DNA of 64,000 bases from Neorhizobium lilium (GCF_004053875.1 NZ_SBIP01000005.1:1-64000), one strand, 5' to 3'. Counted from the stretch's first letter, positions 8,736 through 18,853 are shown. Translations and numbers: made by a program. Notes: generated by a model from the sequence alone, not told the origin.

Positions 8736-9149
8736 ATGCGCTCTCTTTTCCATCTCGCCTATCACGTCACCGATCTCGATGAGACCCGCCGTTTCTACGG
8801 GGGCGTCCTGGGTTGCCAGGAAGGTCGCAGCACCGACACCTGGGTCGATTTCGATTTCTTCGGCCACCAGATCTCCATGCATCTCGGCAAGCCGTTCGAG
8901 ACCACGCGCACCGGCAAGGTCGGCAATCACATGGTGATGATGCCGCATCTCGGCGTGGTTCTGGAGCTCGACGCCTGGCTTGCGCTCGCCAAGCGTCTTG
9001 AGGATGCCGGTATTGCCTTCGACATCCCGCCGGTTGTTCGCTTCGAAGGTGAACCGGGCGAGCAGCGCACGATGTTCTTCTTTGATCCGAGCGGCAACCC
9101 GATCGAGGTCAAGGGTTTCAAGGATTTCGACAGCGTTTTTGCGCACTGA
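8736..9149 (+). CDS. VOC-superfamily (glyoxalase-like) protein
   Basis: A 137-aa protein with paired beta-alpha-beta-beta-beta modules. The N-terminal HLAYHVTDLDETRRFYGGVLG carries a likely metal histidine, and the C-terminal FFDPSGNPIEVKGF carries the typical glutamate. Its length matches single-domain VOC proteins (lyases, isomerases, extradiol-type enzymes). A good ribosome site (AGGAAA) precedes the ATG. It sits between the amidotransferase and a D-2-hydroxyacid dehydrogenase in the same operon. The reaction is unknown; an isomerase or lyase step is plausible. Confidence 0.85.
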   Translation: MRSLFHLAYHVTDLDETRRFYGGVLGCQEGRSTDTWVDFDFFGHQISMHLGKPFETTRTGKVGNHMVMMPHLGVVLELDAWLALAKRLEDAGIAFDIPPVVRFEGEPGEQRTMFFFDPSGNPIEVKGFKDFDSVFAH

Positions 9150-9180
9150 GCTCAAAGGCAGGCAAAGAGGAGACCGTGCG

Positions 9181-10116
9181 ATGATTGCGCTTGTGACGCG
9201 TATGACCGCTGACGTGGAACAGCTCTGGCTGACTGCGCTTTCGCAGAAACTGCCGGGTGAAACGATCATCCCGTTCCGGGACCTCGACGAGGCATCGCGG
9301 GAAAAGGTCGATATCGCGGTCGTCGCCAATCCCGACCCGGCGGATATTGCGCAGCTGCCGGGTCTGAAATGGATCCACAGCGTCTGGGCTGGTGTCGAAC
9401 GTCTGGTCGGCGAACTTGGCAAAAGCCGGCTGCCGATCGTGCGTCTCGTCGATCCGCAGCTCAGCCGGACCATGGCCGAGGCGGTGCTGGCCTGGACATA
9501 TTATCTCTTCCGCGACATGCCCGCCTATGCGCAGTTCCAGCGGCAGCGTGTCTGGCAGCAGCTCGCCTACCGGCGACCCGAGCAGGTCACGGTCGGTCTC
9601 TTGGGTCTCGGCGCGCTCGGCGCCGCTTCCGCAGCCCGGCTGAAGGAAGCCGGCTTCAACGTGATCGGCTGGAGCCGTGCTGCCAAATCGCTGGAGGGTG
9701 TCGAAACCTTCCATGGGGAACAGGGCCTCGACCTGCTTCTGAGCCGTTCGGAAATTCTGGTGTGCCTGCTGCCGCTGACTGGAGAAACGAAGGGGCTGCT
9801 CAATGGCACCCGGCTTTCCATGCTGCCGAAAGGCGCCTCCCTGATCAATTTCGCGCGGGGTCCGATCGTCGTCACCGACGCGCTGATCGCGGCGCTCAGT
9901 TCAAGCGCCATGAAGCACGCGGTTCTCGATGTCTTCGACGTCGAGCCGCTGCCTGCCGACAATACAGTGTGGGATCATCCTGCGATCACCGTCCTGGCAC
10001 ATATCTCGGCTCCGACGGACCGGGAGACGGCGGCCGCGATCGTCGCCGGTAATATCCTGACCTATCGCGAAACTGGCGCACTTCCACCCACCGTCGATCT
10101 GGCGCGCGGCTATTGA
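9181..10116 (+). CDS. D-2-hydroxyacid dehydrogenase (GhrA-like)
   Basis: NAD(P)H-dependent oxidoreductase of 311 aa that interconverts 2-oxoacids and D-2-hydroxyacids. The nucleotide motif is GLLGLGALG. Catalytic residues sit in INFARGP (Arg), DVFDVEPL (Glu) and LAHISAPT (His). The start is the ATG at 9181, after AAAGAGGAGACC. It resembles glyoxylate/hydroxypyruvate reductase A. With the D-amino-acid aminotransferase next to it, it could reduce the 2-oxoacid formed by transamination. That coupling is inference from gene order. Confidence 0.9.
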   Translation: MIALVTRMTADVEQLWLTALSQKLPGETIIPFRDLDEASREKVDIAVVANPDPADIAQLPGLKWIHSVWAGVERLVGELGKSRLPIVRLVDPQLSRTMAEAVLAWTYYLFRDMPAYAQFQRQRVWQQLAYRRPEQVTVGLLGLGALGAASAARLKEAGFNVIGWSRAAKSLEGVETFHGEQGLDLLLSRSEILVCLLPLTGETKGLLNGTRLSMLPKGASLINFARGPIVVTDALIAALSSSAMKHAVLDVFDVEPLPADNTVWDHPAITVLAHISAPTDRETAAAIVAGNILTYRETGALPPTVDLARGY

Positions 10117-10169
10117 AGCCTGCCGCGCTACGATTCGACCATCACACAGTCATCTTTCTTGGGAACTGA

Positions 10170-11042
10170 ATGAACATGATCTCTTCTGAACGCATCGTCT
10201 ATGTCGACGGACACTATGGCCCGGAATCGCAGGGCAAGGTTTCGATCTTCGACCGTGGTTATCTCTTCGCGGATGCTATCTACGAAGTGACCTGCATCAT
10301 AGGCGGCAAGCTCGTCGATTTCGACGGCCACATGGTCCGTCTCGTGCGCTCCCTGAAGGAACTCGACATGCCCATGCCGATGAGCCCGCAGGAATTGCTG
10401 GCCATCCATCGCAAGCTGATCGCCGACAACAATGTCGACGAAGGCTTGATCTACATGCAGATCTCGCGCGGAAATGCCGATCGTGACTTCAACTTCCCGT
10501 CGAAGGACACGCGGCCGGTCATCGTTATGTTCACTCAGGCCCGTCCGGTTCTGGAAAGCCCGCTTGCCAAGCGCGGCCTCAAGGTCATCACGCTCCCCGA
10601 TATCCGCTGGGGCCGCCGTGACATCAAGACCGTGCAGCTTCTTTATCCTTCGATGGCGAAGAATGCCGCCTATGAAGCCGGTGCGGACGATGCCTGGCTC
10701 GTGCAGGACGGTTTCGTCACCGAAGCCTCTTCCGCCAATGCCTATATCGTCACGGTCGACGGCAGGATCGTCACCCGCGGACTGTCCTCCGACATTCTCC
10801 ACGGCATCACCCGTGCAGCCGTTATCGGCTTTGCACAGGAAGCAGGTTACGTTCTGAAAGAGCGTCCGTTCACCGTCGCGGAAGCGCTGGAGGCAAAGGA
10901 AGCTTTCATCACCTCGGCCACATCCTTCGTCATGTCGGTCCTGTCGGTCGATGGTCAGATGATCGGTGATGGCAAGATCGGTCCTGTCAGCAGCCGCCTG
11001 CGGGAAATCTATATCGATAAGGCCGTCGGCGCCCGGATATAA
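10170..11042 (+). CDS. Class IV PLP aminotransferase, D-amino-acid transaminase-like
   Basis: A 290-aa fold-type IV aminotransferase. FDRGYLFADAIYEV near the N-terminus and DIKTVQLLYPSMAK, with the Schiff-base lysine, match D-alanine/D-amino-acid transaminases. GFVTEASSANAY and the phosphate-binding GLSSDILHGITR are also conserved. It would convert a D-amino acid plus 2-oxoglutarate into a 2-oxoacid and D-glutamate in the cytoplasm. It is the last gene of the operon; a strong hairpin terminator follows 24 bases after its stop. It suggests that a D-amino acid is an intermediate of the pathway. Confidence 0.9.
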   Translation: MNMISSERIVYVDGHYGPESQGKVSIFDRGYLFADAIYEVTCIIGGKLVDFDGHMVRLVRSLKELDMPMPMSPQELLAIHRKLIADNNVDEGLIYMQISRGNADRDFNFPSKDTRPVIVMFTQARPVLESPLAKRGLKVITLPDIRWGRRDIKTVQLLYPSMAKNAAYEAGADDAWLVQDGFVTEASSANAYIVTVDGRIVTRGLSSDILHGITRAAVIGFAQEAGYVLKERPFTVAEALEAKEAFITSATSFVMSVLSVDGQMIGDGKIGPVSSRLREIYIDKAVGARI

Positions 11043-11043
11043 G

Positions 11044-11650
11044 TCAAGCCGCGATGCCATCGGCTTGGCCGCGCGTTCCGGGAAGCGCGCGGCCTTTACA
11101 ATTCGGCTCCCGCTCAGGAGCAAATCTAACCGTCTTGATCCGGATGAAGGTGCTCATCATCTTCCGCATGCGCCCGATCAGGTCGTCCAGAACCGCTATC
11201 CTCTGCGCGCCGGTGGGGCGGATCGCAAAATAGGAAACCTCGATTCTGGGCTCGAACGGAATTGCAACGACCTGAGCGACGGCTGAGCGAAGGCTGGTGT
11301 AATCGACGATGCTGACGCCCATGCCAGCGGCGGCGGCGAAGTAACAGCAGTTCAGCATCGACGTTTCCATCGTGCTGACCAGCGGATGTTCCTCCCGGGA
11401 AAAAGCTCGGTTCAGGGAAAGCCTGAGCGGCGAATTTCGTCCCGGAATAGGATGCGTTCGTCGATCAGGTCGGCCGGCGTTATCACACTGCGGCCTGCCA
11501 GCCGGTGGCGATTAAATGGAAACAGTTCTGTTGGCTCGAGCGGAAGCAGATGCGAGGAGAGCGGCGCCAAGTCGCAGCCATAGCATACGGCCAAGCCGCG
11601 ATCTGCTTTGCATGAGGTAGTAGCTAAGGCCCAATGAGGGAGATCTGCTC
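11044..11650 (-). pseudogene. LysR-type regulator remnant
   Basis: Pieces of a LysR substrate-binding domain survive in two frames. The upstream piece (about 11650-11412) includes DRGLAVCYG, LPLEPTELFPF and ITPADLIDERILF, ending at a stop. The downstream piece (about 11400-11044) includes HPLVSTMETSML, AAGMGVSIVDY and FAIRPTGAQRIAVLDDLI. A TGA also interrupts the frame near 11650, and the N-terminal HTH that should lie toward 11850 is missing. The gene is therefore frameshifted and truncated. Its position, head-to-head with the sulfur operon at 11837, suggests it was that operon's regulator. Confidence 0.75.
11067..11094. terminator. GC-rich hairpin terminator
   Basis: GGCCGCGCG (11067-11075) pairs perfectly with CGCGCGGCC (11086-11094) around a 10-base loop and is followed by TTTACA. 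It ends the operon running to 11042. It lies inside the 3' end of the minus-strand LysR remnant. Confidence 0.7.
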
Positions 11651-11836
11651 AAGGCAGGCGGGTGGTGCGATGGCACCAGCATTGCAGGAGACCAACCGGC
11701 AGGTTGTAAGGCCCACTCGGGACACGACAATAGAAAACATTTTTCCTATTCGGGCATTCCCCAGAACGATCTCTCTTCATTATCTACCAAATAACTAGAC
11801 AAATAGAGGGATAAGCAACACCTCCGCGAGGTCGTC

Positions 11837-12832
11837 ATGTATGCGCAAAGCCTTCTCGACAAGAGTCCGATCCGACCAGAAGAGAGTACCCTCCAAGCGC
11901 TGTCGCACACGGTCCATCTCGCTCGCCGGGCCGAGGAGCTGGGATATCGCCGCTTCTGGGTCGCCGAGCACCATGGAACGTCGGAATTGGCGAGTTCGGC
12001 ACCGGAAGTGCTGGTGTCCTGGATCCTTGCCAATACCTCGCATATCCGTGTTGGTTCGGGTGGCGTCATGTTGCAGCATTACAGCCCGTACAAGGTTGCG
12101 GAGGTTTTCAACCTGCTGTCGTCGCTGGCCCCCGGTCGCGTCGACCTCGGCATCGGCAAAACACCGGGCGGCCTGCCGAAATCGACGGCAGCACTGCAGG
12201 CGTATCGCTCCGTTAAGCCGGATTTCGAGGCTCAGATCGGCGATCTCAGCGCGTTTCTCGACAATGCCGTCGTAAGCCCGCCGACTGATACCCGGCCATT
12301 GGCAGGCCCACGTCCGCCCGTAACTGCCGAACGCTTCCTGCTCGGGGCGAGCCCGGACAGCGCCCGTCTCGCAGCCGCCCAAGGATGGAATTTCGTGTTT
12401 GCCGCTCATCTCAACGGCGATCCGGAAAACCTGCGGCTGAGCCTGGATGCGTTCCGGCAGCACAGCGGCGGTCGGTCGGCGATCGTGGCGCTCGCCGCCT
12501 ACGCCTCCGAGAACGCTGCCAGGGCGGCAGCCCAGATCGCCGAGCTCAAGGTTTTCAAGGTCTTTCTCGACAATGGCCAGGCTGTCAGTCTCGGGCGCCG
12601 CGAGCAGGCGGAAGAGTTCGCAAGGCAGGCGGGGGCCAAGGAATATCGGATCGAGGAGCGCAAGCCGAGCATTCTGCACGGGACGCCAGAAAGCATCCAC
12701 GAGGAGCTTGCGCGGCTGTCGGAACTGCACGGCATCGAGGAGTTCATTCTCGAACCGCCGGCCGTCGGCGCTGACGAACGGCTTGCCTCGGTCGAGCTTC
12801 TCGCCCGTAAGCCGCTGTCTGCGGCGGCCTGA
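11837..12832 (+). CDS. LLM-class flavin monooxygenase (MsnO8-type)
   Basis: A 331-aa luciferase-like TIM-barrel protein. The N-terminus (LLDKSPIRPEEST), GYRRFWVAEHH and the APGRVDLGIGKTPGG region match the MsnO8/luciferase-like group that uses FMNH2 and oxygen. The usual first strand is short, so translation may begin slightly upstream, but an in-frame TAG limits this to a few codons. It is first in a run of nine plus-strand genes to 22060 that all fit organosulfur use. It probably oxidises a sulfur or carbon centre of the imported compound; the substrate is unknown. Confidence 0.85.
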   Translation: MYAQSLLDKSPIRPEESTLQALSHTVHLARRAEELGYRRFWVAEHHGTSELASSAPEVLVSWILANTSHIRVGSGGVMLQHYSPYKVAEVFNLLSSLAPGRVDLGIGKTPGGLPKSTAALQAYRSVKPDFEAQIGDLSAFLDNAVVSPPTDTRPLAGPRPPVTAERFLLGASPDSARLAAAQGWNFVFAAHLNGDPENLRLSLDAFRQHSGGRSAIVALAAYASENAARAAAQIAELKVFKVFLDNGQAVSLGRREQAEEFARQAGAKEYRIEERKPSILHGTPESIHEELARLSELHGIEEFILEPPAVGADERLASVELLARKPLSAAA

Positions 12833-12849
12833 TTTGAAGGAGAGATGAA

Positions 12850-14190
12850 ATGAGCAAGAAAATCCGTTTCGGCATCATGCTTCAGGGCGCAGGCGGGCAC
12901 ATGAATTCGTGGCGCCATCCCAAAAGTCCGGTCGATGCCAGCGTCAATTTCGAGTTTTTCAAAACCACCGCCCTGAAGGCGGAGGCGGCCGGCATCGCAT
13001 TCGCCTTCGTGGCGGACGGGCTTTACATCAACGAGAAATCCATCCCGCATTTCCTCAACCGGTTCGAGCCGCTGACCATCCTGTCGGCGCTGGCGACGGT
13101 GACCTCGAAGATCGGCCTCGCCGGGACGGTTTCCACCTCCTACAGCGATCCTTTCACTGTCGCCCGGCAGTTCGCTTCGCTTGATCTCTTCAGCGGTGGA
13201 CGGGCTGGGTGGAACGCCGTGACGACGCCGCTCGAAGGGACTGCGAAGAATTACAGCCGCAGCCATCCGGAACATGCGCTGCGCTACGAGATGGCGGACG
13301 AATATCTGGAGATCGTCAAAGGTCTTTGGGACAGCTGGGACGACGACGCCTTCGTGCGCGACCGGGAGACCGGCAAGTTCTTCGATCGCGACAAGCTGCA
13401 CCGGCTGGATCACAAGGGGCGCTTCTTCCAGGTGGAAGGCCCGCTCAACATCCAGCGCTCGCCGCAAGGCCAGCCGGTTCTCTTCCAGGCCGGCGCATCG
13501 GATGCCGGGATCGGCCTTGCCGGCAAGCATGCGGACGCCGTCTTCACCAATGCCGTTTCGCTGGAGGACAACCAGACCTTCTTCCGGCGGGTCAAGCAGG
13601 CAGCGGTCGCGCAAGGGCGTTCGGCCGAGGACGTGAAGATCTTCCCGGGCATCGGACCCGTCGTGGGCGAGACGCAGGCGGAAGCGGAGGAGAAATACCA
13701 GATCATCCGCAACCTGATCTCGATCGACGAGGCGCTTGCCTATCTCGGTCGTTTCTTCGACCACCACGATTTCAGCGTCTATCCGCTGGACGAGCCTTTC
13801 CCTGAACTTGGCGACATCGGCAAGAACAGTTTTCGCTCGACCACCGACCGGATCAAGCGGGTTGCCCGCGAAAAGGGCCAGACCCTGCGCGAGGCGGCCC
13901 TGGAGGCGGCGACGCCGCGCGAGGGCTTTGTCGGCACACCGGACGCGATTGCCGGCAAGATCATCAACTGGGTCGAGAACGACGCAGCCGACGGATTCAT
14001 CCTCGGCTTCCCGGTGATCGCCGAGGGGCTTGACGATTTCATCCGCCTGGTCATCCCGATCCTGCAGGAGCGCGGCTATTTCGATCCGCATCTGGAGGGA
14101 CAGACGCTGCGCGACCATCTCGGCCTGCCCTATCGTGACAGCGTCTACAAGGACGGTGCGGTGCAGCGGACGGAGAAAGTCCGGGCCTAG
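12850..14190 (+). CDS. LLM-class monooxygenase, NtaA/SnaA/DszA(DmoA) family
   Basis: A 446-aa FMNH2-dependent monooxygenase. Family hallmarks are [17 protein letters not shown] at the start, [30 protein letters not shown], the long insertion [11 protein letters not shown], and the C-terminal [12 protein letters not shown]. The family includes NtaA, DszA, DmoA and the Bacillus YtnJ/CmoJ proteins that cleave C-S or C-N bonds. A very strong ribosome site (AAGGAGAG) lies upstream. Together with the M20 and GNAT genes directly downstream it matches the N-acetyl-S-alkylcysteine catabolic module known in Bacillus. Confidence 0.9.
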   Translation: MSKKIRFGIMLQGAGGHMNSWRHPKSPVDASVNFEFFKTTALKAEAAGIAFAFVADGLYINEKSIPHFLNRFEPLTILSALATVTSKIGLAGTVSTSYSDPFTVARQFASLDLFSGGRAGWNAVTTPLEGTAKNYSRSHPEHALRYEMADEYLEIVKGLWDSWDDDAFVRDRETGKFFDRDKLHRLDHKGRFFQVEGPLNIQRSPQGQPVLFQAGASDAGIGLAGKHADAVFTNAVSLEDNQTFFRRVKQAAVAQGRSAEDVKIFPGIGPVVGETQAEAEEKYQIIRNLISIDEALAYLGRFFDHHDFSVYPLDEPFPELGDIGKNSFRSTTDRIKRVAREKGQTLREAALEAATPREGFVGTPDAIAGKIINWVENDAADGFILGFPVIAEGLDDFIRLVIPILQERGYFDPHLEGQTLRDHLGLPYRDSVYKDGAVQRTEKVRA

Positions 14191-14258
14191 CAATTTGAAA
14201 AGGTGACGCGGCCGCAGCTTTCGGGTTCGCGGCTCCAACCGATGGAAAGCAGACGATC

Positions 14259-15446
14259 ATGAATATCCACATCGACGGCGCGCGTCCGCGGGACGACGCC
14301 GAACGGGTGATCCTTGCCTCGATCGACGAGTTCGTGGCCATCCGCCGGGATCTGCACCAATATCCCGAGCTGTCGTTCCAGGAGCGGCGAACCTCGGGTA
14401 TCGTTGCCCGCTATCTGCTTTCCTACGGCTATGAGGTGGCCGAGGGGATTGGAGGACATGGGGTCGTTGCCACGCTGACCCGGGGCGGAGGCGACAAGCG
14501 TATCGGCATCCGCGCCGATATGGATGCACTGCCGATCACCGAAGCCACCAGTCTTCCGTATGCGAGCCGTAATCCCGACGTCATGCATGCCTGCGGCCAT
14601 GACGGCCACACCACGATCCTGCTCGCTGCCGCTCGTTATCTCGCCGAACACGGCCGGTTTTCGGGCACGCTGACGCTGATCTTCCAGCCGGCCGAGGAAG
14701 TCGGCGCCGGTGCCCGCAAGATGATCGAGGACGGTCTGTTCGAGCGCTTTCCGGTCGATGCGGTCTTCGGGCTGCACAACTGGCCGGGTGTTCCGCTCGG
14801 GCAGTTCGGTTTCGTCGAGGGACCAGCCATGGCCTCCGTCGATCAGGCGCTGATCCGCATCGTCGGCAAGGGCGGCCATGGCGCCTCGCCGCATGAAACG
14901 GTCGATCCGGTGCTCGCCTCGGCGGCTTTCATCACCGCGCTGCAGAGCATCGTTGCCCGCAATGTCGATCCTCTCGAAATGGCGGTGCTGACGGTCGGCT
15001 CCATTCATGGCGGATCGGCCTCCAACGTCATCCCGGAAAGCGTCGAGCTGAAGCTGACTGCGCGCGCCTATTCGCCCTCCGTCCGCAACAAGCTGGAGGA
15101 GCGGGTCCCGGCGCTTGCAAGGGCGCAGGCCGAGAGTTTCGGTGCCCATGCCGAGGTCAACTACCGGCGCGGCTTTCCCGCGGTGCTCAACCACGTCGAG
15201 GAAACCCGGCTGGCCCGCCGCGTGGCGGAGGAGAATTTCCCGGACGACCAGGTGGCCAGGGATTTTCGCCCGCGCACCGCCAGCGAGGATTTTGCCTACA
15301 TGCTGCAGGCGCGGCCGGGGTCCTACCTCTTCGTCGGCAACGGCGACAGCGCACCGCTGCACAGCCCCCAATACAATTTCAACGACGAGATCATAGCCCC
15401 CGCCGCGCGCTTCTGGGTGCGGCTTGCAGAAACATTCCTGTCCTGA
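14259..15446 (+). CDS. M20-family amidohydrolase (hippurate-hydrolase/N-acetylcysteine deacetylase-like)
   Basis: A 395-aa metal-dependent amidohydrolase of the IAA-amino-acid hydrolase/YxeP group. Metal ligands are visible in HACGHDGH, EEVGAGARKM, LHNWPG and, near the end, APLHSPQYNFND. A satellite dimerisation domain is intact. Members remove N-acyl groups from amino acids. Here it lies between a C-S-cleaving monooxygenase and a GNAT acetyltransferase. The attractive reading is deacetylation of an N-acetylated sulfur amino acid after oxidative cleavage (inference from the Bacillus snd/yxe systems). Confidence 0.9.
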   Translation: MNIHIDGARPRDDAERVILASIDEFVAIRRDLHQYPELSFQERRTSGIVARYLLSYGYEVAEGIGGHGVVATLTRGGGDKRIGIRADMDALPITEATSLPYASRNPDVMHACGHDGHTTILLAAARYLAEHGRFSGTLTLIFQPAEEVGAGARKMIEDGLFERFPVDAVFGLHNWPGVPLGQFGFVEGPAMASVDQALIRIVGKGGHGASPHETVDPVLASAAFITALQSIVARNVDPLEMAVLTVGSIHGGSASNVIPESVELKLTARAYSPSVRNKLEERVPALARAQAESFGAHAEVNYRRGFPAVLNHVEETRLARRVAEENFPDDQVARDFRPRTASEDFAYMLQARPGSYLFVGNGDSAPLHSPQYNFNDEIIAPAARFWVRLAETFLS

Positions 15447-15469
15447 CAGCGAAATCCAAGGAGCGTCCG

Positions 15470-16015
15470 ATGAGCGATCGTTTTGTCTACACCACACCGC
15501 TGGATCCGCTGGCAAGGCCGCTGATCGAGGAACTGACCTTCGAATACGACAGCCGCTACGGCAGCTTTTACAGCGCCGAAGGCGCGGTGACCGAGATGAA
15601 CCGCTATGGGCCGGAGGTGTTCGCGCCGCCATCGGGAAATTTCCTGCTGCTGGTGCGCGATGGCGTGGCGATCGCCGGCGGCGCTTTCATGCGGCATGAG
15701 GACCGGGACACGGTCGAGTTCAAGCGCGTCTGGACGAATTCCGCCCATCGCCGGCAGGGATTGGCCCGCAAGGTTCTGCTTGAACTCGAGGACCAGGCGG
15801 CGCGGCAGGGATACCGGCGCATCTACCTGACCACCGGCTTTCGCCAGCCGGAAGCGGTCGGGCTCTATCTCACCAACGGCTATACGGCACTCTTCGACCG
15901 GACAGCTGACCCGGAAACGCTGCGAAAGCTCCCTTTCGAAAAATTGCTGTCCAGCAAGGCCTACAGCGTCCCGCCGCCGGCACAGGCTCCCCATAAAATC
16001 TTGCACGGAGCGTGA
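15470..16015 (+). CDS. GNAT-family N-acetyltransferase
   Basis: A 181-aa acetyltransferase. The acetyl-CoA pyrophosphate loop is [15 protein letters not shown], and the second conserved block is [24 protein letters not shown] good ribosome site (AAGGAGCG) precedes the ATG. Its pairing with an M20 deacylase, LLM monooxygenases and a polar amino-acid importer parallels Bacillus SnaB/YxeL, which acetylate S-substituted cysteines before oxygenation. Acetylation of an S-substituted cysteine is therefore the suggested role. Direct evidence is only family and context. Confidence 0.87.
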   Translation: MSDRFVYTTPLDPLARPLIEELTFEYDSRYGSFYSAEGAVTEMNRYGPEVFAPPSGNFLLLVRDGVAIAGGAFMRHEDRDTVEFKRVWTNSAHRRQGLARKVLLELEDQAARQGYRRIYLTTGFRQPEAVGLYLTNGYTALFDRTADPETLRKLPFEKLLSSKAYSVPPPAQAPHKILHGA

Positions 16016-16020
16016 GGATC

Positions 16021-17808
16021 ATGACCGTCGCCGCAGATTTCAACGATGTGGCCGTAAGGCCTCGCGAGACACCCGCCGCCAAGGGTGATTATTCCCATTA
16101 CCGGATCGTGCCGGCCCGCTATCCGGCCCGTACTGCCGGCACGATCTTTGCGCTTCTGGTGATCGCCGCCACCATACACTCGGTGCTTGGCAATCCCCGC
16201 TGGGGATGGGACGTGTTTGCCGAATGGTTCTTCGCCGAGCCGGTCCTAGTCGGGCTGGGGCGGACATTGCTGCTGACCCTGCTCGGCGCCTTCTTCGGCT
16301 TCCTGCTCGGCACTGGCCTGGCATTGGCCCGCGTCTCCCGCTCGCCGCTGCTGGTCGGCGTGTCCTGGACCTATATCTGGATCTTCCGGTCAATCCCGCT
16401 GATCGTGCTTCTGCTGATCCTCAACAATCTCGGCTATCTGTACGAAACGATCACCGTCGGGGTGCCCTATACGGGCATCAACTTCATCAGTTGGAACACC
16501 ACGCAGCTGATCACGCCGTTCGCGGCAGCTGTGTTAGGGCTGACCCTCAACCAGGCCGCTTTCGCCTCGGAGATCATTCGCGGCGGCATTCTCTCGGTGG
16601 ACCAGGGCCAGCTCGAAGCCGCCTCCGCGCTCGGCTTGCCGCGCCGCCGCCAGGCGTCAAGGATCATCCTGCCGCAAGCGATGCGGTCCATCCTGCCGAC
16701 CGCCTTCAACGACATCATCGGGCTGGCGAAGGGAACCTCGCAGGTCTACATCCTGGCGCTACCCGAGCTCTTCTACACGATCCAGATCATCTATCGCCGC
16801 AACCTAGAGGTCATCCCGCTGCTGATGGTGGCGACGGTTTGGTATCTCGTCATCCTGACAGTGCTGTCGATCATCCAGCATCATATCGAGCGGCGCTATG
16901 CCCGGGGCGCCCTACGCAATCCGCCGCCATCGATCTTCGCCGGCCTCTATCGCCGGCTCGTACCGGAGTTTTCGGTCCCTCGGGCTGCCGAAGAAGAGCC
17001 GGTGCAATCAGGCGATAGCAGTCGTGCCAGCGTCATCCTGCCCGCTCGCGGCGGCGAAGTGACGATCCACGGCGTCTCCAAGAGCTACGGCCAGTTGAAG
17101 GTCTTGAGCGACGTCACGCTGACGGTACCGGCGGGCAGCGTCACCACCATCATCGGACAGTCCGGCTCGGGAAAATCGACGCTGCTGCGCTCGATCAATC
17201 ATCTCGAACGGGTCGATGACGGCTTCATCGCCATCGACGGCGAGCTCATCGGTTACCGCCAGAACGGCGAGACACTTTATGAACTGAAGGAGAAGGACAT
17301 CCTTAAGCGCCGCGTCGAGGTCGGCATGGTGTTCCAGAGCTTCAATCTCTTTCCACACCTCACCGTTCTCGAAAACATCGTCGAAGCACCGGTCACCGTT
17401 CGCGGCATCCCGGGCGATAGAGCAAAGGCAGAGGCGCGCGAGCTGCTTGTCCGCGTCGGCCTGTCCGACAAGGCGGACGCCTATCCAAGGCAGCTTTCGG
17501 GCGGCCAGCAGCAGCGTGTCGCGATTGCCCGGGCGTTGGCCCTGAAACCCAAGGTGCTGCTGTTCGACGAACCGACCTCGGCGCTCGACCCGGAATTGGT
17601 GGGCGAAGTGCTCGACGTCATCAAGGAGCTCGCCCGGTCCGGCACGACGCTGCTCATCGTCACCCATGAAATCGGTTTTGCCCGCGAAGTTTCCGATCTG
17701 GTCGTCTTCATGGAACAGGGCCGCATTCTCGAAACCGGCACGCCCGAAAAAGTCCTCGGCCGGCCGGAGCATCCGCGTACGGCGGAGTTCCTCGCCAAAG
17801 TCCTCTGA
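16021..17808 (+). CDS. Fused amino-acid ABC transporter permease-ATPase
   Basis: A single 595-aa chain. Residues about 40-310 are a polar-amino-acid permease with several membrane segments and the EAA loop ([20 protein letters not shown]). Residues about 345-595 are an ATPase with [36 protein letters not shown] and THEIGFA. The ATG at 16021 is preferred; a GTG at 16012 overlaps the previous stop. Such permease/ATPase fusions occur in sulfur-linked amino-acid importers of Proteobacteria. It is followed at once by two paralogous binding proteins that presumably share it. Confidence 0.92.
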   Translation: MTVAADFNDVAVRPRETPAAKGDYSHYRIVPARYPARTAGTIFALLVIAATIHSVLGNPRWGWDVFAEWFFAEPVLVGLGRTLLLTLLGAFFGFLLGTGLALARVSRSPLLVGVSWTYIWIFRSIPLIVLLLILNNLGYLYETITVGVPYTGINFISWNTTQLITPFAAAVLGLTLNQAAFASEIIRGGILSVDQGQLEAASALGLPRRRQASRIILPQAMRSILPTAFNDIIGLAKGTSQVYILALPELFYTIQIIYRRNLEVIPLLMVATVWYLVILTVLSIIQHHIERRYARGALRNPPPSIFAGLYRRLVPEFSVPRAAEEEPVQSGDSSRASVILPARGGEVTIHGVSKSYGQLKVLSDVTLTVPAGSVTTIIGQSGSGKSTLLRSINHLERVDDGFIAIDGELIGYRQNGETLYELKEKDILKRRVEVGMVFQSFNLFPHLTVLENIVEAPVTVRGIPGDRAKAEARELLVRVGLSDKADAYPRQLSGGQQQRVAIARALALKPKVLLFDEPTSALDPELVGEVLDVIKELARSGTTLLIVTHEIGFAREVSDLVVFMEQGRILETGTPEKVLGRPEHPRTAEFLAKVL

Positions 17809-17835
17809 ACATCAATCAAAAGGGAAGCATCCAGC

Positions 17836-18774
17836 ATGTCTTACAGATCCAGGTTCTTCAGCATCGCCATTGGAACTCTCCTGTCGGTTTCCGGCCTTCT
17901 CGGCACTCTCGCCCAAGCCCAGGAGGCCGATCTCTCGCCGGACCAGAAAAGCCGGGTGAGGGTGGAGAAGGTCGACGCCGCCATCAAGCTCATTCCCGCC
18001 GGTTACAAGTTCGTCACGGCCGGAAAGCTGACCGTTGCCTCGGTGCCCGGACGCCTGCCGTTCGCAGCCTATGCGACTGACAACAAGACGCCGGTCGGCA
18101 GCGAGCCGGACGTGGCGCAACTCGTGGCCGATAGTCTCGGCCTGCAGCTTGAACTGGTGCCGATCGCCTGGGCCGACTGGCCGCTCGGTGTCGTCTCCGG
18201 CCGGTTCGACGCGGCGATCCACAACATCACCGTGACCGAGGAGCGCAAGGCAAAGTTCGACTTCTCCACCTACCGCAACGACCTTCTCGGCTTTTACGTG
18301 CCGCTGAACAGCAAGATCACCAGCATCAGCAAGCCGGAGGATGTCGCGGGCCTCAAGGTCATCGTCTCGTCCGGCACCAACCAGGAGCAGATCCTGCTGC
18401 GCTGGATCGAGGCCAATAAGGCCAAGGGTCTGCCGGCCAGCGAGGTGCAGTATTACGACGACGAGGCGGTGCTCGGCGTGGCGCTGCAGTCGGGCAGAGC
18501 CGACGCGTATCTGGGCCCGAATGCCACGTCCGCCTTCAAGGCGGCCAAGGAGAAGAACACCAAGCTTGTCGGCACTTTTTCCGGCGGTTGGCCTGAGACT
18601 GCCGAGATTGCGGTGGCGACGAAAAAGGGCTCCGGCCTGGCGGATGCAGTGACCGCCGCGGTCAACGCGCAGATCGCCAACGGCAATTATGCCAAGGCTC
18701 TGGGACGCTGGAACCTGTCGGCCGAAGCCGTCAAGGAATCGCGCACCAACCCGCCGGGCCTGCCGAAAAGCTGA
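17836..18774 (+). CDS. ABC transporter substrate-binding protein, SBP_bac_3 type (copy 1)
   Basis: A 312-aa periplasmic binding protein with a signal peptide ending near LAQAQEA. The mature part has the family-3 layout (GSEPDVAQLVADSLGLQLEL, TVTEERKAKFDFSTY). It is about 50 aa longer than typical HisJ-type proteins because of an N-terminal extension (DLSPDQKSRVRVEK). It is a clear paralogue of the next gene, sharing QLELVP.AWADWPLG.VSG, FDFSTYR and the terminal ESRTNPPGLPKS. It probably delivers a cystine-like or S-substituted amino acid to the fused permease-ATPase. Confidence 0.92.
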   Translation: MSYRSRFFSIAIGTLLSVSGLLGTLAQAQEADLSPDQKSRVRVEKVDAAIKLIPAGYKFVTAGKLTVASVPGRLPFAAYATDNKTPVGSEPDVAQLVADSLGLQLELVPIAWADWPLGVVSGRFDAAIHNITVTEERKAKFDFSTYRNDLLGFYVPLNSKITSISKPEDVAGLKVIVSSGTNQEQILLRWIEANKAKGLPASEVQYYDDEAVLGVALQSGRADAYLGPNATSAFKAAKEKNTKLVGTFSGGWPETAEIAVATKKGSGLADAVTAAVNAQIANGNYAKALGRWNLSAEAVKESRTNPPGLPKS

Positions 18775-18853
18775 TGTGACGAGGACACAGCAGCGGAGGC
18801 GCGGGCCATCTCCTCCCGTCCGCGCCTCCAATCTCTTCAACCGGATAACAGAC

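Noticed and set aside
12499..14238. 579-codon open frame on the minus strand
   Set aside because: Antisense to the MsnO8- and NtaA-type monooxygenase genes, with no domain or ribosome site; a shadow of high GC3.
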